64,000 bases of DNA, from the NCBI RefSeq assembly GCF_051622035.1, contig NC_135357.1, positions 34,437,191 to 34,501,190 of the forward strand, written 5' to 3'. The notes under the pieces were generated by a model that was not told the DNA's origin, did not search any database, and was given only the letters and a program-made list of their open reading frames with translations. This stretch comes from Arctopsyche grandis (taxonomy: Eukaryota; Arthropoda; Insecta; Trichoptera; Hydropsychidae). Of the stretch, positions 11,467-23,087 are shown piece by piece. Position 1 is the first letter of the stretch; the number at the start of each line of letters is the position of its first letter. The position numbers were made by a program, and so were the translations under genes.

Positions 11467-11904
11467 GCTTCTGCTTAACACTGAGAGGCGCCGAGTTCGA
11501 TCCCTTGAGCTGACCTCGATTGAAAAGAATTTTTCTGAGTATATCTGTAATGCTGCTGGTCAGACCAGGATTTGTGACTCCTGGTTGATCGTTTCCTATC
11601 AGAGTTTGCCAATTTTCTCTGATTTCATTGTTGAAACGATTCCCGATTAAAAATTGGCTAAAAATCCTTCCTACCCACTATGTCACCACTATTTGAGTAT
11701 GATTAATGTAAATATTACAATAAAAATGTATGTACAATTCATAGATGTCTCGTTAATTGTCGAGTTTAAGTCAGTGTCTCGTAATTTAGCGACTTATATA
11801 ATAAAAAAAAATGCTGTATTGTTTGTAATTTGGCCAGGAAGGCGCATTGGGGTTTACCTGTAATGCCTTCCTGGTATGAAAAAAAAAAAAAAAAAAAAAA
11901 AAAA
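11442..11904 (+). mobile_element. SINE, full length, tRNA-type head
   Basis: The copy starts GCCAGCAGCG. A tRNA-like head carries an A box (GTGGCTCGGTCG) and a B box (GAGTTCGATCCC). A body of about 330 bp follows, then a tail that forms a hairpin between GGCCAGGAAGGC and GCCTTCCTGG, ending in about 27 A (11878-11904). It inserted into the 3' part of the P-loop ORF and supplies that ORF's last codons and stop. Confidence 0.85.
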
Positions 11905-13169
11905 TGAAATTTCAGTTCAACAAACCAAAAGGTTTGAGAAAAACATAAAAAACCTCGATTCTTTAGAGTAAAAGTACTACTTCCGGTTCAGATAGAAATA
12001 TTTAAAAATATAAGGTTATAAAAATTATTATTTCTATCATATTTAAAAAAAATTCAGTCTGATGCAGTTAGTGGTTTGGGAGATAATTGAATTCAAAAAC
12101 TTAAAAAAAGAGGACACCTATAAGGGGAGGTACCATTTCCGGTCAACTTATAATATTGGAAAAAAAATTACAACGTGTCGATAAGAATTTCATTAACCGA
12201 TACTAAGTTTCAGTTCGATAGGACTAACGGTGTTAAAAATATCCCCAAAATACACACACACACATTTTTTCTAGATCATGAAAACGTGATCAGTGATCGA
12301 TTCTGAGTTCGAATCAGTCAAAATCTCGAGTTTGAATTTTCGCATGATCACAAAACTTCATCTATTGTTACTATGTACGTACATAGATAAAGTAAAAATA
12401 TGTACCAGGCATCAATCAATTCATCTTGAATCGATAATTTTCTCATATTCAGAATGATTCACCAGTGATGAATCATTTGTGTACATTATTTGTATATTTT
12501 TAATTTATGGTTGCTTTTGTTCCTATTCAATATAAAAAAGCAGAGAATAGATTTTATTCCTATTAATGGGTCCATGTGGACTTAACATTGTATTTTTTTG
12601 GATGTTTATGACTGATTTTATTCCTATTGAAGTTAAATTAATATAAATTAAAAAATATTTCAACAGATTTTGTTTGTGGGGGGGGATGTCCCGGTCTGAC
12701 TTCCATGAAATCTGACAACCCTAGCTTTTGATAAAAATGGAACAAAATTTTTTTTTTGGCTTTTTATAATAGTTGGGGGGGGGCAAATTTTAGATTCCTA
12801 CTTCAGTTGATTAATACAAGGACCAAAATAGGACCAAAGAGTCCCTAGGGCGAGATGTGACGTATGCATGTTCGCGCTTCCAATAAAATAATTAAATGGT
12901 TTACCAATCACTTCAAAGTTGCATTTGGTTCAAAGTGCATACTTCAAGTGTCCGATTTAAATCGAGTTTTATATTTAGTCCACGAATAAAAATAATCATT
13001 TAATGCGGACAGATAAGAAAAGGAAAGAGAAAAAAAGAGGAAAAACTGCCGTCGAGGGTAAAGTTTGCAAAATATCAGATAAACAAAGCGGATAAGGAAA
13101 TCATGTAGAATAGCGATAGCTATTAGCCCCTATAGGGGGGTTGAAGGTTTTGGACCGTTTCCCAGCCTA
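11905..13169. other. Intergenic; LINE 3'-UTR-like sequence
   Basis: About 11950-12370 carries motifs repeated near LINE tails: CTACTTCCGGTT, ATTTCCGGTC, and a segment with a CACACACA run followed by GATCATGAAAACGTGATC and TGAGTTCGAATC. One of these motifs also occurs left of the P-loop ORF. No reverse transcriptase is present. G-runs lie at 12678-12686 and 12775-12784. No gene is seen. Confidence 0.35.
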
Positions 13170-13617
13170 TGGAAATTCAGTTGAATTTTGAAGAGGATCT
13201 TTATTACTCGATTAATACAGGTGTATTTGTATGTACAGCGAAGTAGGTAAAGGATTCACTGGAACGAGCTAGGTCGAGTTCCTGAAGCTCACTGGCATCT
13301 GGGGACGATGCACTGGTTTATAAAGGTGTTGCTTGAGCAACGCGTAGCTGGGCTGGTGAGATCACGTTCTGGAAGATTCCGACGGGGTCGAGGTCTTCCT
13401 TTGTGTTCGATGTTTGATGCGTAGCTCCTTGGGATTTCCCGTGTACTCGTGATTGCGTATCTGGAGCGAGTCGAATCGCCTTTATGGGTAAGCTGGACGA
13501 AGTATTTCGGCCACGGCTAACTTTCGTGTACGAGAAGAGGACACGATGATGTCATTTGTACAGATTAAGTTCGATGAGGGAAATAGGTGATATCACAAGT
13601 CGTGCTATATCTCTACA
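13170..13617 (-). mobile_element. LTR of a retrotransposon (probable)
   Basis: Read on the minus strand this runs from TGTAGAGATATAGC (13617) to TTTCCA (13170), with a TTTATAAACC motif (around 13320) and AATAAAGATCCTCTT near the 3' end, the order expected of an LTR. The internal-side sequence GGGAAACGGTCC...AACC next to it recurs at 24200-24228 with the same LTR edge (TGGAAATTCAGTTGA on plus), so two loci share the junction. No gag or pol is nearby. It abuts the TIR element at 13618 exactly. Confidence 0.5.
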
Positions 13618-14464
13618 CCCCCTTTACAGTTCTTCTATCGCGCGTGAAACAGCTAATCGTGTGCGTGTAAAGATCGTGGACCGGGAAGGGATAAACCGCG
13701 CGATAAACTCAGCAGTCCTGCGCGCAATCGTGTGGCTTGACGTTGTCTTAACACAGAAAATTCTTTCGGGCGCGCTTTTATTACAAGATGGCGGACTTAG
13801 GCACGTGGAGTAAAGAATTGATTGCGGAATTACTTTTAATGTACCAGTCTTCTCCGTGCCACTGGAAAATTAAGTCCGAGGAATATAAAAACAAAAATCT
13901 GAAAGAAGCTTTTAAAAAAATAGTTGACTTCGTTAAAGAAAGAGGATTTTCTAATGCTAATCGAGATTTTGTTGTAAAAAAGTTTCAAAGTTTAAAAGGG
14001 TCCTTCCGGAAGTTAAATTTTCAATAAAATAATTAATAAATAATTTTGAATAAATTTTAAATTTAGAAGTTAAATTTTAATTCTTGAAATCGTTAATAAT
14101 TTTCTCGTAATTCTACAATCAGTGGCATATGACAATATTGCTTATCTATATTTCTTAACCCACATGGTTCGTTTCTTATTTTTGATTAAATCGACATCAA
14201 CGAACATCATAACTTGCGCCGTGATATTTCTTCTATCCATTTTTCACCGCAACACTACTATAAAACTGCGTTACTTCACGCACGATTAGCCTTTACACGT
14301 TCGCTCTTTCCGTTTTAACAAAAAGTGGTAGGAGTAATCGCGCGGGAAAGAACGTTAGTGTTTACAACTGCGAAAACAGTATCGCGCACAGGCTTACCCG
14401 CACGCAATCCTGTACGCTCCTGAAAAAGCGCGATAGAACGACTGTGCAAAGGGGGGGGGGGGGG
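13618..14464 (+). mobile_element. TIR DNA element encoding a MADF domain
   Basis: The left end reads CCCCCTTTACAGTTCTTCTA and continues TCGCGCG; the complement of the right end reads C-run, CTTTGCACAGTCGTTCTATC, then GCGC. The two ends match well over about 25 bp. Both subterminal zones are CpG-rich while the centre is AT-rich. Inside is a MADF-domain frame (13788-14027). MADF/Myb-like proteins are the usual second ORF of PIF/Harbinger elements, so this may be a derivative that lost the transposase. A CTA is near each end, but the target duplication is not certain. Confidence 0.6.
13788..14027 (+). CDS. MADF domain protein, single-domain
   Basis: A 79-codon frame that is almost entirely one MADF domain: W..ELI.ELL.MYQSSPCHW near residues 6-25, then Y.NKN.KE.AFKKIVDFV, and a final KKFQSLKGSFRKL matching the K...LR..Y/F.RE end of the family. 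MADF domains bind DNA. The start lies in ACAAGATGGCGGAC. It sits inside a TIR element and is likely a transposon accessory protein or its relic. A longer protein with introns cannot be excluded, but there is no donor after the domain and the frame ends in TAA. Confidence 0.6.
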   Translation: MADLGTWSKELIAELLLMYQSSPCHWKIKSEEYKNKNLKEAFKKIVDFVKERGFSNANRDFVVKKFQSLKGSFRKLNFQ

Positions 14465-14635
14465 CTAATGACTCTTCAGGATAGAATTCAAAATGGCCGC
14501 GACGGAACATTCTGGAACGGAGACCTGAGAAATAAATTTAAAAAAAATGTCCTCTTAAATAAAGGACGAATGCTCAGCGTAGGTACTGTAGGACACTGGG
14601 CAGCCAAGATTAGATGTGCATGTTTGTACATGAGC

Positions 14636-14710
14636 GATGATGATGTCATCGCAAAGTCCGAACCGCATTTGCGGTGATGATGTCATCGCAAAGTCCGAAA
14701 CGCATTTGCG
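14636..14710 (+). repeat. 37-bp tandem duplication
   Basis: Two adjacent copies (14636-14673 and 14674-14710) of a unit containing GATGATGTCATCGCAAAG and CCGCATTTGCG or CGCATTTGCG, differing at a couple of bases. Each contains the palindrome GATGATGTCATC-like CRE/ATF-type core. Confidence 0.8.
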
Positions 14711-14924
14711 ATTTTCGACCGCGCCATCTTTTTCCCGCGCGTCACTTGGCCGCAATTACGGCCGAACGGCTCTATACGCGCACTTGCGATTTTCTGTCGC
14801 GCTATCACTTGGCCGCAAATAAGCTTGTAAAAAAAAATAGAACATAGTTATGACTGCGCGCGCACACACTAAGGTTTCCGTCGCGCAAAAAAAGACGACG
14901 CGGTCGAAAATCGCAACTGCTCAT
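14703..14924. repeat. CpG-rich inverted repeat
   Basis: TTGCGATTTTCGACCGCG at 14706-14723 recurs inverted at about 14901-14918, with pairing extending to TCTTTTT and GCGCG. A third, direct, partial copy lies at about 14785. Probably a small foldback element within a CpG-rich patch that runs from about 14.2 to 15.35 kb. Confidence 0.6.
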
Positions 14925-15552
14925 AAAGGCGCCGATGACTTGTTTATTTTTAAGAAGTATATAAAATCGCTGGCTTTAATTCGGAATAGCACAATTTGTG
15001 CAGTATACTAAAAGCGCGCGTCAAAAGTCGCTTCATATAAAATCCGGTTTTATTGTGCAGTACCACAACAAGGTTGGTCGCGCCGCAACTGAAGAGCTCT
15101 CCGTTCGAATTGTTTTTACCGAATGCGCAAGCGGGCGATAGCTTCCGATAACACAATAGCGAGAACATTTGATAAAGAGTACTTATCTTCGGCTGGAGAC
15201 TAGCAGCTTCCATCTCCAGGTTCTCTTCTTCAAAATGGCAGCAAGGCAGCGGGATCGGGACCGGCAGATAGAAACACGCGCAAGGGCTGACGTAGAGCTA
15301 CTGACCGGTTCGGGCCAAAGCCGGTCGCTTATATAGCGTCGGTTCGCGCACTCATGAATACCAACTGCTCCACGCCACGGACGAAATTTTTACACACATT
15401 TCATTTTTAATTTGTTTCTAAAATTCTCAAATTGATACAATTACAATGTAAAACACTATTATTTGTTCGGAAATAATATTTGCTAGATTTTTTATGCTGT
15501 GTGAGTCTAGTTTTTTCGAGTTTTTCTTTGTCGACATGGCGGTAAAGCCATC
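14925..15552. other. CpG-rich to AT-rich intergenic
   Basis: Contains TATATAAAATCG (about 14958) and TTATATAGCG (about 15331) in CpG-rich DNA, which could be promoter elements of a lost transposon. No open frame of interest. Confidence 0.3.
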
Positions 15553-15726
15553 AATGGCTACGTCCACGCACCGATATATACACCCGAAACACCCGATATT
15601 TAGGAATTTTTCCATAACCAGTTCCCATATTGCAACCTGTAGTTGCTATTTAGGAACTGGTTATGGAAAAATTCCTAAATATCGGATATATCGGGTGTAA
15701 ATATCGATATTGTGGACGCAGCCAAT
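15553..15726. mobile_element. Foldback MITE (hairpin element)
   Basis: 15556-15723 is a nearly perfect inverted repeat: arms of about 70 bp (15556-15625 and 15653-15723) around a 27-base loop. The ends read GGCTACGTCCAC and, complemented, GGCTGCGTCCAC. AAT lies immediately outside on both sides (15553-15555, 15724-15726), a possible 3-bp target duplication as in PIF/Harbinger-type MITEs. There is no coding capacity. Confidence 0.8.
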
Positions 15727-17418
<1,692 letters not shown>

Positions 17419-17570
17419 GGGTCAGAAAAAATAATCAATAGTCAGAATAAAATTAATAAACGGTCAGAACAAAGATTATAAATGGTCAGAATGTGAAAAT
17501 TAATAAATGGTCACAATGTCGAAAAATAATAATTGGTCAGAATACTTAAAAATAACAAGTAGTCAGCAGA
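17419..17570 (+). repeat. GGTCAGAA tandem repeat, 21-27 bp period
   Basis: Seven units, each starting with (G)GTCAGAA or GGTCACAA followed by an A/T-rich spacer of variable length ending in AATAA or AATNGT. The conserved octamer with variable spacing suggests an old satellite whose core is retained. Confidence 0.75.
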
Positions 17571-17654
17571 ATTTTTTTTTGTCTTAGACTTTTTTTTTAA
17601 TATAAATATTTGCAATCGATAAGCAAATTTTATCACTGGTCAATTTTATTTTAT

Positions 17655-18180
17655 AAGATTTGGCAATCCATTAATTGCCATCTTTTTATCAATTATTCGA
17701 GCACTCTGTGGCGCTTTAGTCTAGTGTCTTTTGCACTAGACTTTATAAAAGCTTTTGCCAGCTCGTTTGAGTGGGTTTCGAGTCTACGCTTGTAGTTCTT
17801 TGTATAAATATCTATTTCAGTTTTAATTAATGGTATAGTTATAGCATGTTTATGAATTTAAATGCTTCTCGCAAACCATGGGGCATTTGTTATTATTCTA
17901 AGAGATTTATTTTGGAATCGTTGTATGATTTCCACGTTAGAATTACTACTCGTTCCCCATAGTTGGATACCATATGTCCAGACTGGCTTTAAGATTGACT
18001 TATATATTAAAATTTTATTCTCTAATGTTAGACTGGATTTTCTTCCTATCAACCAGTTCATTTTGTGTAGCCGCTGGGTGAGTTGCTCTTTTATTTTTGA
18101 TGTGATCTTTCCATGTCAGTCTCCTGTCAAGGGTATTTTGCTGCAGTACTTTCAGTCAGTTCATCGTTTTTCAGTCTGAC
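17655..18180 (-). pseudogene. Jockey-type LINE, reverse transcriptase C-terminus
   Basis: The minus strand gives LDRRLTWKDHI, a frameshift, then WLIGRKSSLTLENKILIYKS..LKPVWTYGIQLWGTSSNSNVEIIQRFQNKSLRIITNAPWF (17858-18061), and beyond it RLETHSNELAK...KRHRVLE. This is the thumb and tail of a Jockey-clade non-LTR retrotransposon. It is 5'-truncated, as is usual for LINE copies, with at least one frameshift. Confidence 0.85.
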
Positions 18181-18479
18181 TACTCGTTTCTTATAGACTA
18201 ATGCAAATAATTAAAAATGAATTTTAAATATGTTTAAGTAGTTCTTCTATTAAACAAATAATATGCTTCAATTATCAGTAAACTTTAAAATTTATCGCTC
18301 ATAAATTATTTTACTATACAATAGTAAGACCTGTAGTCATCGTATATGTATTACCCAAAAAAGGAAAAAAAAAGCATAAATAGCATTATAATATTTTATT
18401 TATCGATCATTATATCTCTCTGTTAATTGTTATTTTGTGTCCTCTAAAATATTTTTCACTTCATTGACAGTTATGATAG

Positions 18480-18870
18480 ATTTTTCAAACTTTTTAATTT
18501 GATTTTCAATCAAAAACATTTGACTGTATACAAACAAGGTAGAAAGTTTTGATAATGGATTTGTAAACAAATTGGTTTCCGCTTTTTTTCATTCCTTACT
18601 GTATATATTGAAAAAAATTTAAATAATTTTAAAACTACAGATTCTACATCTATTGACAAGACATCAACGGTAGTAGAAGCTTTGTTGTGAATAATATGTG
18701 CAGGACCTCCGACGCTTTTAGCATATATTTGCAAACAATGTTTCATGTATTTTTTAAAAAATGCCTCTCTTCCTCCAAAATTCGTGTTAGTATTGTCAGC
18801 CCAGAATATTAGGAGGGCTTTTACTGGAATATTAGAATGTTTTAATGCCTCAATTATGAATCGGAGGGCA
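18480..18870 (-). pseudogene. hAT transposase fragment (DUF4371-like)
   Basis: The minus strand reads DALRFIIEALKHSN.....FWADNTNTNFGG, then GGPAHIIHNKASTTVDVLSIDVESVVLK.FKFFSIYTVR. The GDNTNTNFGG-like loop and C.AHI.HN....LP.D.E..V.KI..HFS.YTVR block are characteristic of hAT transposases. It abuts a LINE fragment on the opposite strand at 18876. Confidence 0.75.
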
Positions 18871-18875
18871 TCAAG

Positions 18876-19320
18876 ATGGGCGGCGAGACGATCACCAATA
18901 TCAGATATGCTGATGACACAGCACTAGTTGCTGAAAATTTAGCAGACCTGCAAAGATCTCTAGACCGTGTACATCAAGAAAGCAATCGAAGAGGTCTGTG
19001 CATAAATCTGAAGAAGACAAAATTTATGATAGTAGATAGAATGCAAACAGACACCGGGAATCTAACCTTGGATGGAGAGGTGATAGAAAGAGTAAAAAGA
19101 TTCAAATACTTGGGTACCTGGCTGAATGAAGAGATGGACCTAGATGAAGATCTAAGAATCTGCATCGAGATGGCTAGAAAAGCATTTGTAAAAATGAAGG
19201 CGGCGCTTACAAACAAGCATCTCAATCTTCATACACGGTTGAGATTCGCGAAGAGCTACGTCTGGACAGTATTACTACACGGATGTGAGACGTGGACTCT
19301 GAAGACCAAGATGATACAAT
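18876..19320 (+). pseudogene. LINE reverse transcriptase fragment (RTE-like)
   Basis: The frame contains the catalytic IRYADDTALVAE motif, then GLCINLKKTKFM, the FKYLGTWLN motif and R..FAKSYVW.VLLHGCETWTL. This is the palm-to-thumb part of a non-LTR reverse transcriptase of the type annotated as craniofacial-like or RTE in insects. Both ends are cut: the 5' by an hAT relic, the 3' by a short repeat of ATACAATATAATAT. A matching C-terminal piece occurs at 42570-42790. Confidence 0.85.
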
Positions 19321-19411
19321 ATAATATTTCGCAATACAATACAATATCTAAGGTGATACAATATAATATCTCGTTTATACAATATTTCCCGTGGGCAACT
19401 TTCTATTGATG

Positions 19412-19487
19412 GAGGCTTTTGTACCTGATGTTCCGTTATCGAGATTTTAGTGATGTGCGCGAGATCGTTATTTGCGGAATAATCACC
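19412..19487 (+). repeat. Partial copy of variant hAT MITE
   Basis: Contains GATGTTCCGTTATCGAGATT, then TTTGCGGAATAATCACC. It matches the right part of the variant MITE copies at 30566 and 44729 rather than the main family that starts only 17 bp to the right. Confidence 0.65.
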
Positions 19488-19503
19488 AAACTATTTAATT
19501 TCT

Positions 19504-19689
19504 GGTAATTGGACTATTCGTCACATTGAGGTGGTCACAAAGACAATTTTTGCCATGAAAATCGCGAATACACAATATTTGGCACTCAAGTTCTCGTTAG
19601 TATGATGGACTTTTCGGCTGCCAGATGTTCCGTTATAGAGATTTTAGTGACTTTGTGACGAGTAATTTGTGACCAGTAATCACCGAACC
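19504..19689 (-). mobile_element. hAT-derived MITE, copy 1
   Basis: Starts GGTAATTGGACTATTCGTCA and ends CAGTAATCACCGAACC, the family termini. It is flanked by TTAATTTCT on both sides, i.e. an 8-bp target duplication with one base of ambiguity. The family has no coding capacity. The copy ends 114 bp before the start codon of the ZAD-C2H2 gene at 19804. Confidence 0.88.
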
Positions 19690-19803
19690 TTAATTTCTAT
19701 GACATCTACAATAAAACCATATGGTTGGAAACTGTTTGATTAGGACCATATCTCAAACTGACAGCAGGATTGCTTTTGTTATTAATCTTCTGTTAGAAGT
19801 GAT

Positions 19804-21257
19804 ATGGAGTGTAGGCTTTGTCTCTGTTCAGTTGCAGTCGAGTCTTCTGTCTCCATTCATGACAGTCCTCATCCACTGGTTCAACGCATCTCGATCTGCT
19901 GTCATTTGCATGTCGGCCACAATTACTTTTCACATATTGACATCTCAATTCAATTCCATTACTACCTAAATTTATTTTTCAGATCGACAAAGACGATAGC
20001 TTACCAGATTCCATATGTAGTTCGTGTGATAACAGCCTGGAAAAGCTGAACACCTTCAGAAACATTTGTATACGCAATCACAATTCGCCGAAACCAAAGT
20101 TACCCACAGTTAGCCTACCGGCTAAAGCACACACTAGGGAGAACCAATACAAATGCGACACATGTTCAAAATCATTCAATAATAAATCTACCCTGACGAG
20201 ACACTTAAAGACTCACACAGGGATGGAACCCTTCAAGTGTGACAAATGTTTGAAATCATTCAAACGTTCTTCTCACCTCTCGAGGCATATGAAATCTCAC
20301 ACGAAAACAAACTCCTTCAAATGCGACATATGCTTAAAATCGTATAACCGTTCAGCTCGCCTCTCGAGGCATATGAAATCTCACACTGGCGAGAAACCCT
20401 ACGAATGTAACATATGTTTAAAGTCGTTCTCCGATCAATCTTATATGGCGAGGCATACAAAATCTCAGCACGGGGTAAAACCCCACAAATGCCAAATATG
20501 TTTAAAATCATTCGCTTCCAAACAAAGGTTCGAGGAGCATGTTAACACCCATAACGGAATAAAACGATATCAATGCGAAATTTGTCTAAAATCGTTCACA
20601 ACTAAATCTTACATGGTGAGACATATCAAATCGCACACGGGGGAAAATCCATACGAATGTGACATTTGTTTAAGATCGTTCAATTTGAAATGTTCCCTTT
20701 TAGCGCATATAAACTATCACAACGGGATAAAACCACACCGATGCCACATTTGTATGAAATCGTTTACGACTAAAAAAAACCTGGTGGATCACATCAACTC
20801 GCACAAAGGCATAAAACCGTACAATTGCGAAATCTGCTTAAAATCGTTCACTTCCAAGTGTAACATGCTCAAACATGTGAAATCTCACAGCGGGATAAAA
20901 CCGCATCGGTGCGAAATCTGTTTGAAATCATTCACGGCGAAACGCTACCTCGAAAAGCACATGAAATCTCACACAATGGCAAAACCGTACATTTGTGACG
21001 TTTGTTTGAAATCACTCGCCACTAAAAGTCTCCTCATCGAGCATATTAATTCTCACAGTGGAAAACTCCACAAATGCCACATTTGTTCAAAATCGCTCAC
21101 TAGTAAGCGTAGACTCGTGGAACATATTAATATTCACAATGGGATAAAGCCATATCAATGTCCGATCTGCTTGAAATTCTTTGCTTCTAAGTCTAATTGC
21201 GACACGCATGTGAAAACACACACTCAATTAAACTATTCGAATTCGGCATATGTTTAA
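19804..21257 (+). CDS. ZAD-C2H2 zinc-finger protein, 13 fingers
   Basis: Two exons, 19804-19911 and 19983-21257, give 460 residues. Exon 1 and the start of exon 2 form a ZAD: MECRLC with the first Cys pair, DSPHPL, CC.L, then across the intron DDSLPDSICSSC with the second pair and FRNIC. A short linker is followed by 13 tandem C2H2 fingers (about residues 90-455), many with the C..C.KSF core and HTGEKPY-like or NGIKPH linkers. ZAD proteins homodimerise and bind DNA in the nucleus. The intron donor reads GTCGGC, weak but matched in the paralogue at 25.0 kb; the acceptor is TTTATTTTTCAG. An hAT MITE lies directly upstream, and LINE 3' sequence starts within about 40 bp of the stop. The target is unknown. 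Confidence 0.88.
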
Positions 21258-21572
21258 AAAGATTACTTGTTAATCTGATATTGTGCAATATATTTATTTA
21301 TTTATTTACAAATTTGCCATAGTGACTTTACAGATTAACTCCAACTCGTCACTATGGCTACATAAAAAGAAAATGAATTATTATTATATTATATTATTAT
21401 TATACAAAAATTATAAAATAAATATAAAATATAAAACAAATATAAAAATACAAAATTGTAAAAACATGAAATATAAATATATAAAAATATGAAAAATAAA
21501 AATATAAAAATTTGATGATATAAAAACATAAAAATGTAAAAATATTAATATAAAAATATAATATGTTATAAG

Positions 21573-21716
21573 TAGAGTCCGGAATCTGAAGGGGTTGTTT
21601 ATTGTTCAAAGATTGTAAATGCATTGTTAAAGGTTTGCCGAACCTTTTTTACAAAGAATTTACAACAATGGAACAATAGGCGGCACGTTTCCGGCCCCTT
21701 CAGATTCCGACCTCTA
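21573..21716. mobile_element. 144-bp TIR MITE
   Basis: Starts TAGAGTCCGGAATCTGAAGG and ends with the complement of TAGAGGTCGGAATCTGAAGG, TIRs of about 22 bp with two mismatches. TA at both outer edges may be the target duplication. It sits inside a LINE copy. Confidence 0.75.
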
Positions 21717-21776
21717 GTAATAAGGTGCTACGATCTCAAACTAAACAATAAATCAACCAGATCAGTATATTTTAGA

Positions 21777-21992
21777 TTAACACATTCAGCCCGGCGCATG
21801 ATTTCATACATTTGCCCATGTGGCGGCACTGTCACGCGTATCGGCATTAAATCACTTTATATAATGAGTTTTCCCTAAATCTTTAGAATTTTACAGGAAT
21901 TTTAGGGTTGGGGTGCTCAATGCAGTGGAACCGTAAAATTATAGTCGGCTATAGCACTATCCGCGTGGTACACGCCGGGTTGAACGTGTTAA
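21777..21992. mobile_element. piggyBac-type MITE in a LINE
   Basis: Bounded by TTAA at 21777-21780 and 21989-21992. TIRs are CACATTCAGCCCGGCG and, complemented, CACGTTCAACCCGGCG. TTAA targets and C-starting TIRs are the piggyBac signature. The uninterrupted LINE sequence at about 52140-52155 (TTCAATCTAAAATA) shows the site before insertion. Length is 216 bp and non-coding. Confidence 0.85.
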
Positions 21993-22180
21993 ACAAATCC
22001 AATCTAATAGAAATGCGGTTGAGGAGCTTGATGCCCCTGGCGACAGGGGACGAAAGCATTAAATTGGTACGTGCCTCAGGTGAGAAGAACAATTCGCGGT
22101 ATCTAGTAGATCTGTATTTGCTGAATCTGAAACATTGAGGTTCAACTCGGCAAGAATACGAGGATTGCATATTAATCCAA

Positions 22181-22490
22181 TTAGAAGTTTATAAAAATGT
22201 TTTCCCCTATATGTACATATGTACATATATAAAACTGATTTGATTTTGATTTTTAAATGCTTTTTATTATTACTAGATTATGTTCTTAATGCATCTTATA
22301 TCTATTTTAATAGCTACTGATAGTCTGATCATTTTCTATTTTATTTTTGTTAGTAATCATAGTATTATATTATTCAAATGTTAATGTACACGTGATTGGA
22401 ATAAAAAGAGCTCAAAAGCCTATTTATGTACAATTCTTATAAATTATCATAATACATCTTATACATACTAAAGACTCTAAATTCGAAAAT
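22181..22490. other. AT-rich intergenic
   Basis: Nothing recognisable beyond A/T-rich DNA. Confidence 0.4.
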
Positions 22491-22896
22491 CTAAAGCAGA
22501 TTGTGTTTAGGTAATCTGTGTTTATACCTGAAAGGTGTAGACATCTTGTTGTAATGACCGAGACTCTTCATAAGTGTGTTAGTATGGTTATTAGTGATTT
22601 TGTCATACAATCTACTGGTTAGTTTGTTAGTAATATCTGTGATTAACGGAATATTGTTGATAAATGGTTTGAAATTATCAAGATTTGTCACAAATTGACA
22701 CCTCGAGTTTGCTGACATGTGCCATGTTGATGTAAACTTCAAACTGAATAAAATCTTTGTTCTCAAAACAATTGTTTTTATTAAACAACCAATCATCGTC
22801 CCTAAACTCATTATATCTTATACCAATGTTTTTCAGCCTAGATTCTAAAGAAGTTTTGAATACACGTGTTGAATGGGTTCGGTGATAACTGGTCAC
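22491..22896 (-). pseudogene. Decayed ORF of unknown family
   Basis: Two overlapping minus-strand frames look like one frameshifted protein: RVFKTSLESRLKNIGIRYNE...DWLFNKNN...FIQFEVYIN (22690-22860), then in another frame NLDNFKPFINNIPLITDITN...RLYDKITNNHTNTLMKSL (22500-22680). Composition is protein-like rather than random, but I recognise no domain. The upper end is cut by a hAT MITE at 22876. Confidence 0.4.
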
Positions 22897-23079
22897 AAAT
22901 TACTCGTCACAAAGTCACTAAAATCTCTATAACGGAACATCTGGCAGCCGAAAAGTCCATCATACTACCGATAACTATCATAGTAACGAGAACTTGAGTG
23001 CCAAATATTGTGTATTCGCGATTTTCATGGCAAAAATTGTCTTTGTGACCACCCCAATGTGACGAATAGTCCAATTACC
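22876..23079 (+). mobile_element. hAT-derived MITE, copy 2
   Basis: Starts GGTTCGGTGATAACTGGTCA and ends GACGAATAGTCCAATTACC. Flanked by a perfect 8-bp duplication, GTTGAATG (22868-22875 and 23080-23087). Includes the short variable segment CGATAACTATCATAG between the two halves. Confidence 0.9.
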
Positions 23080-23087
23080 GTTGAATG

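Larger units (their letters stand above)
21290..22180 (-). pseudogene. LINE C-terminus and 3' UTR, interrupted twice
   Basis: On the minus strand the frame SPEARTNLM.SSPVARGIKLLNRISIRLDLFN (21993-22090) is the C-terminal end of a non-LTR retrotransposon ORF2; the same peptide is at 51992-52198. The 3' UTR with GTAGCCATAGTGA...GTCACTATGGC is at 21318-21362. The copy is split by a piggyBac-type MITE at 21777-21992 and by a 144-bp MITE at 21573-21716, and its 3' A-rich tail points at the end of the zinc-finger gene. Confidence 0.7.

Noticed and set aside
11442-11515. Possible tRNA gene
   Set aside because: A and B boxes are present, but the sequence does not fold as a full tRNA and is the head of a SINE repeated elsewhere.
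17419-17570. CRISPR-like array
   Set aside because: Short core with irregular A/T spacers in an insect nuclear genome; an ordinary tandem repeat.
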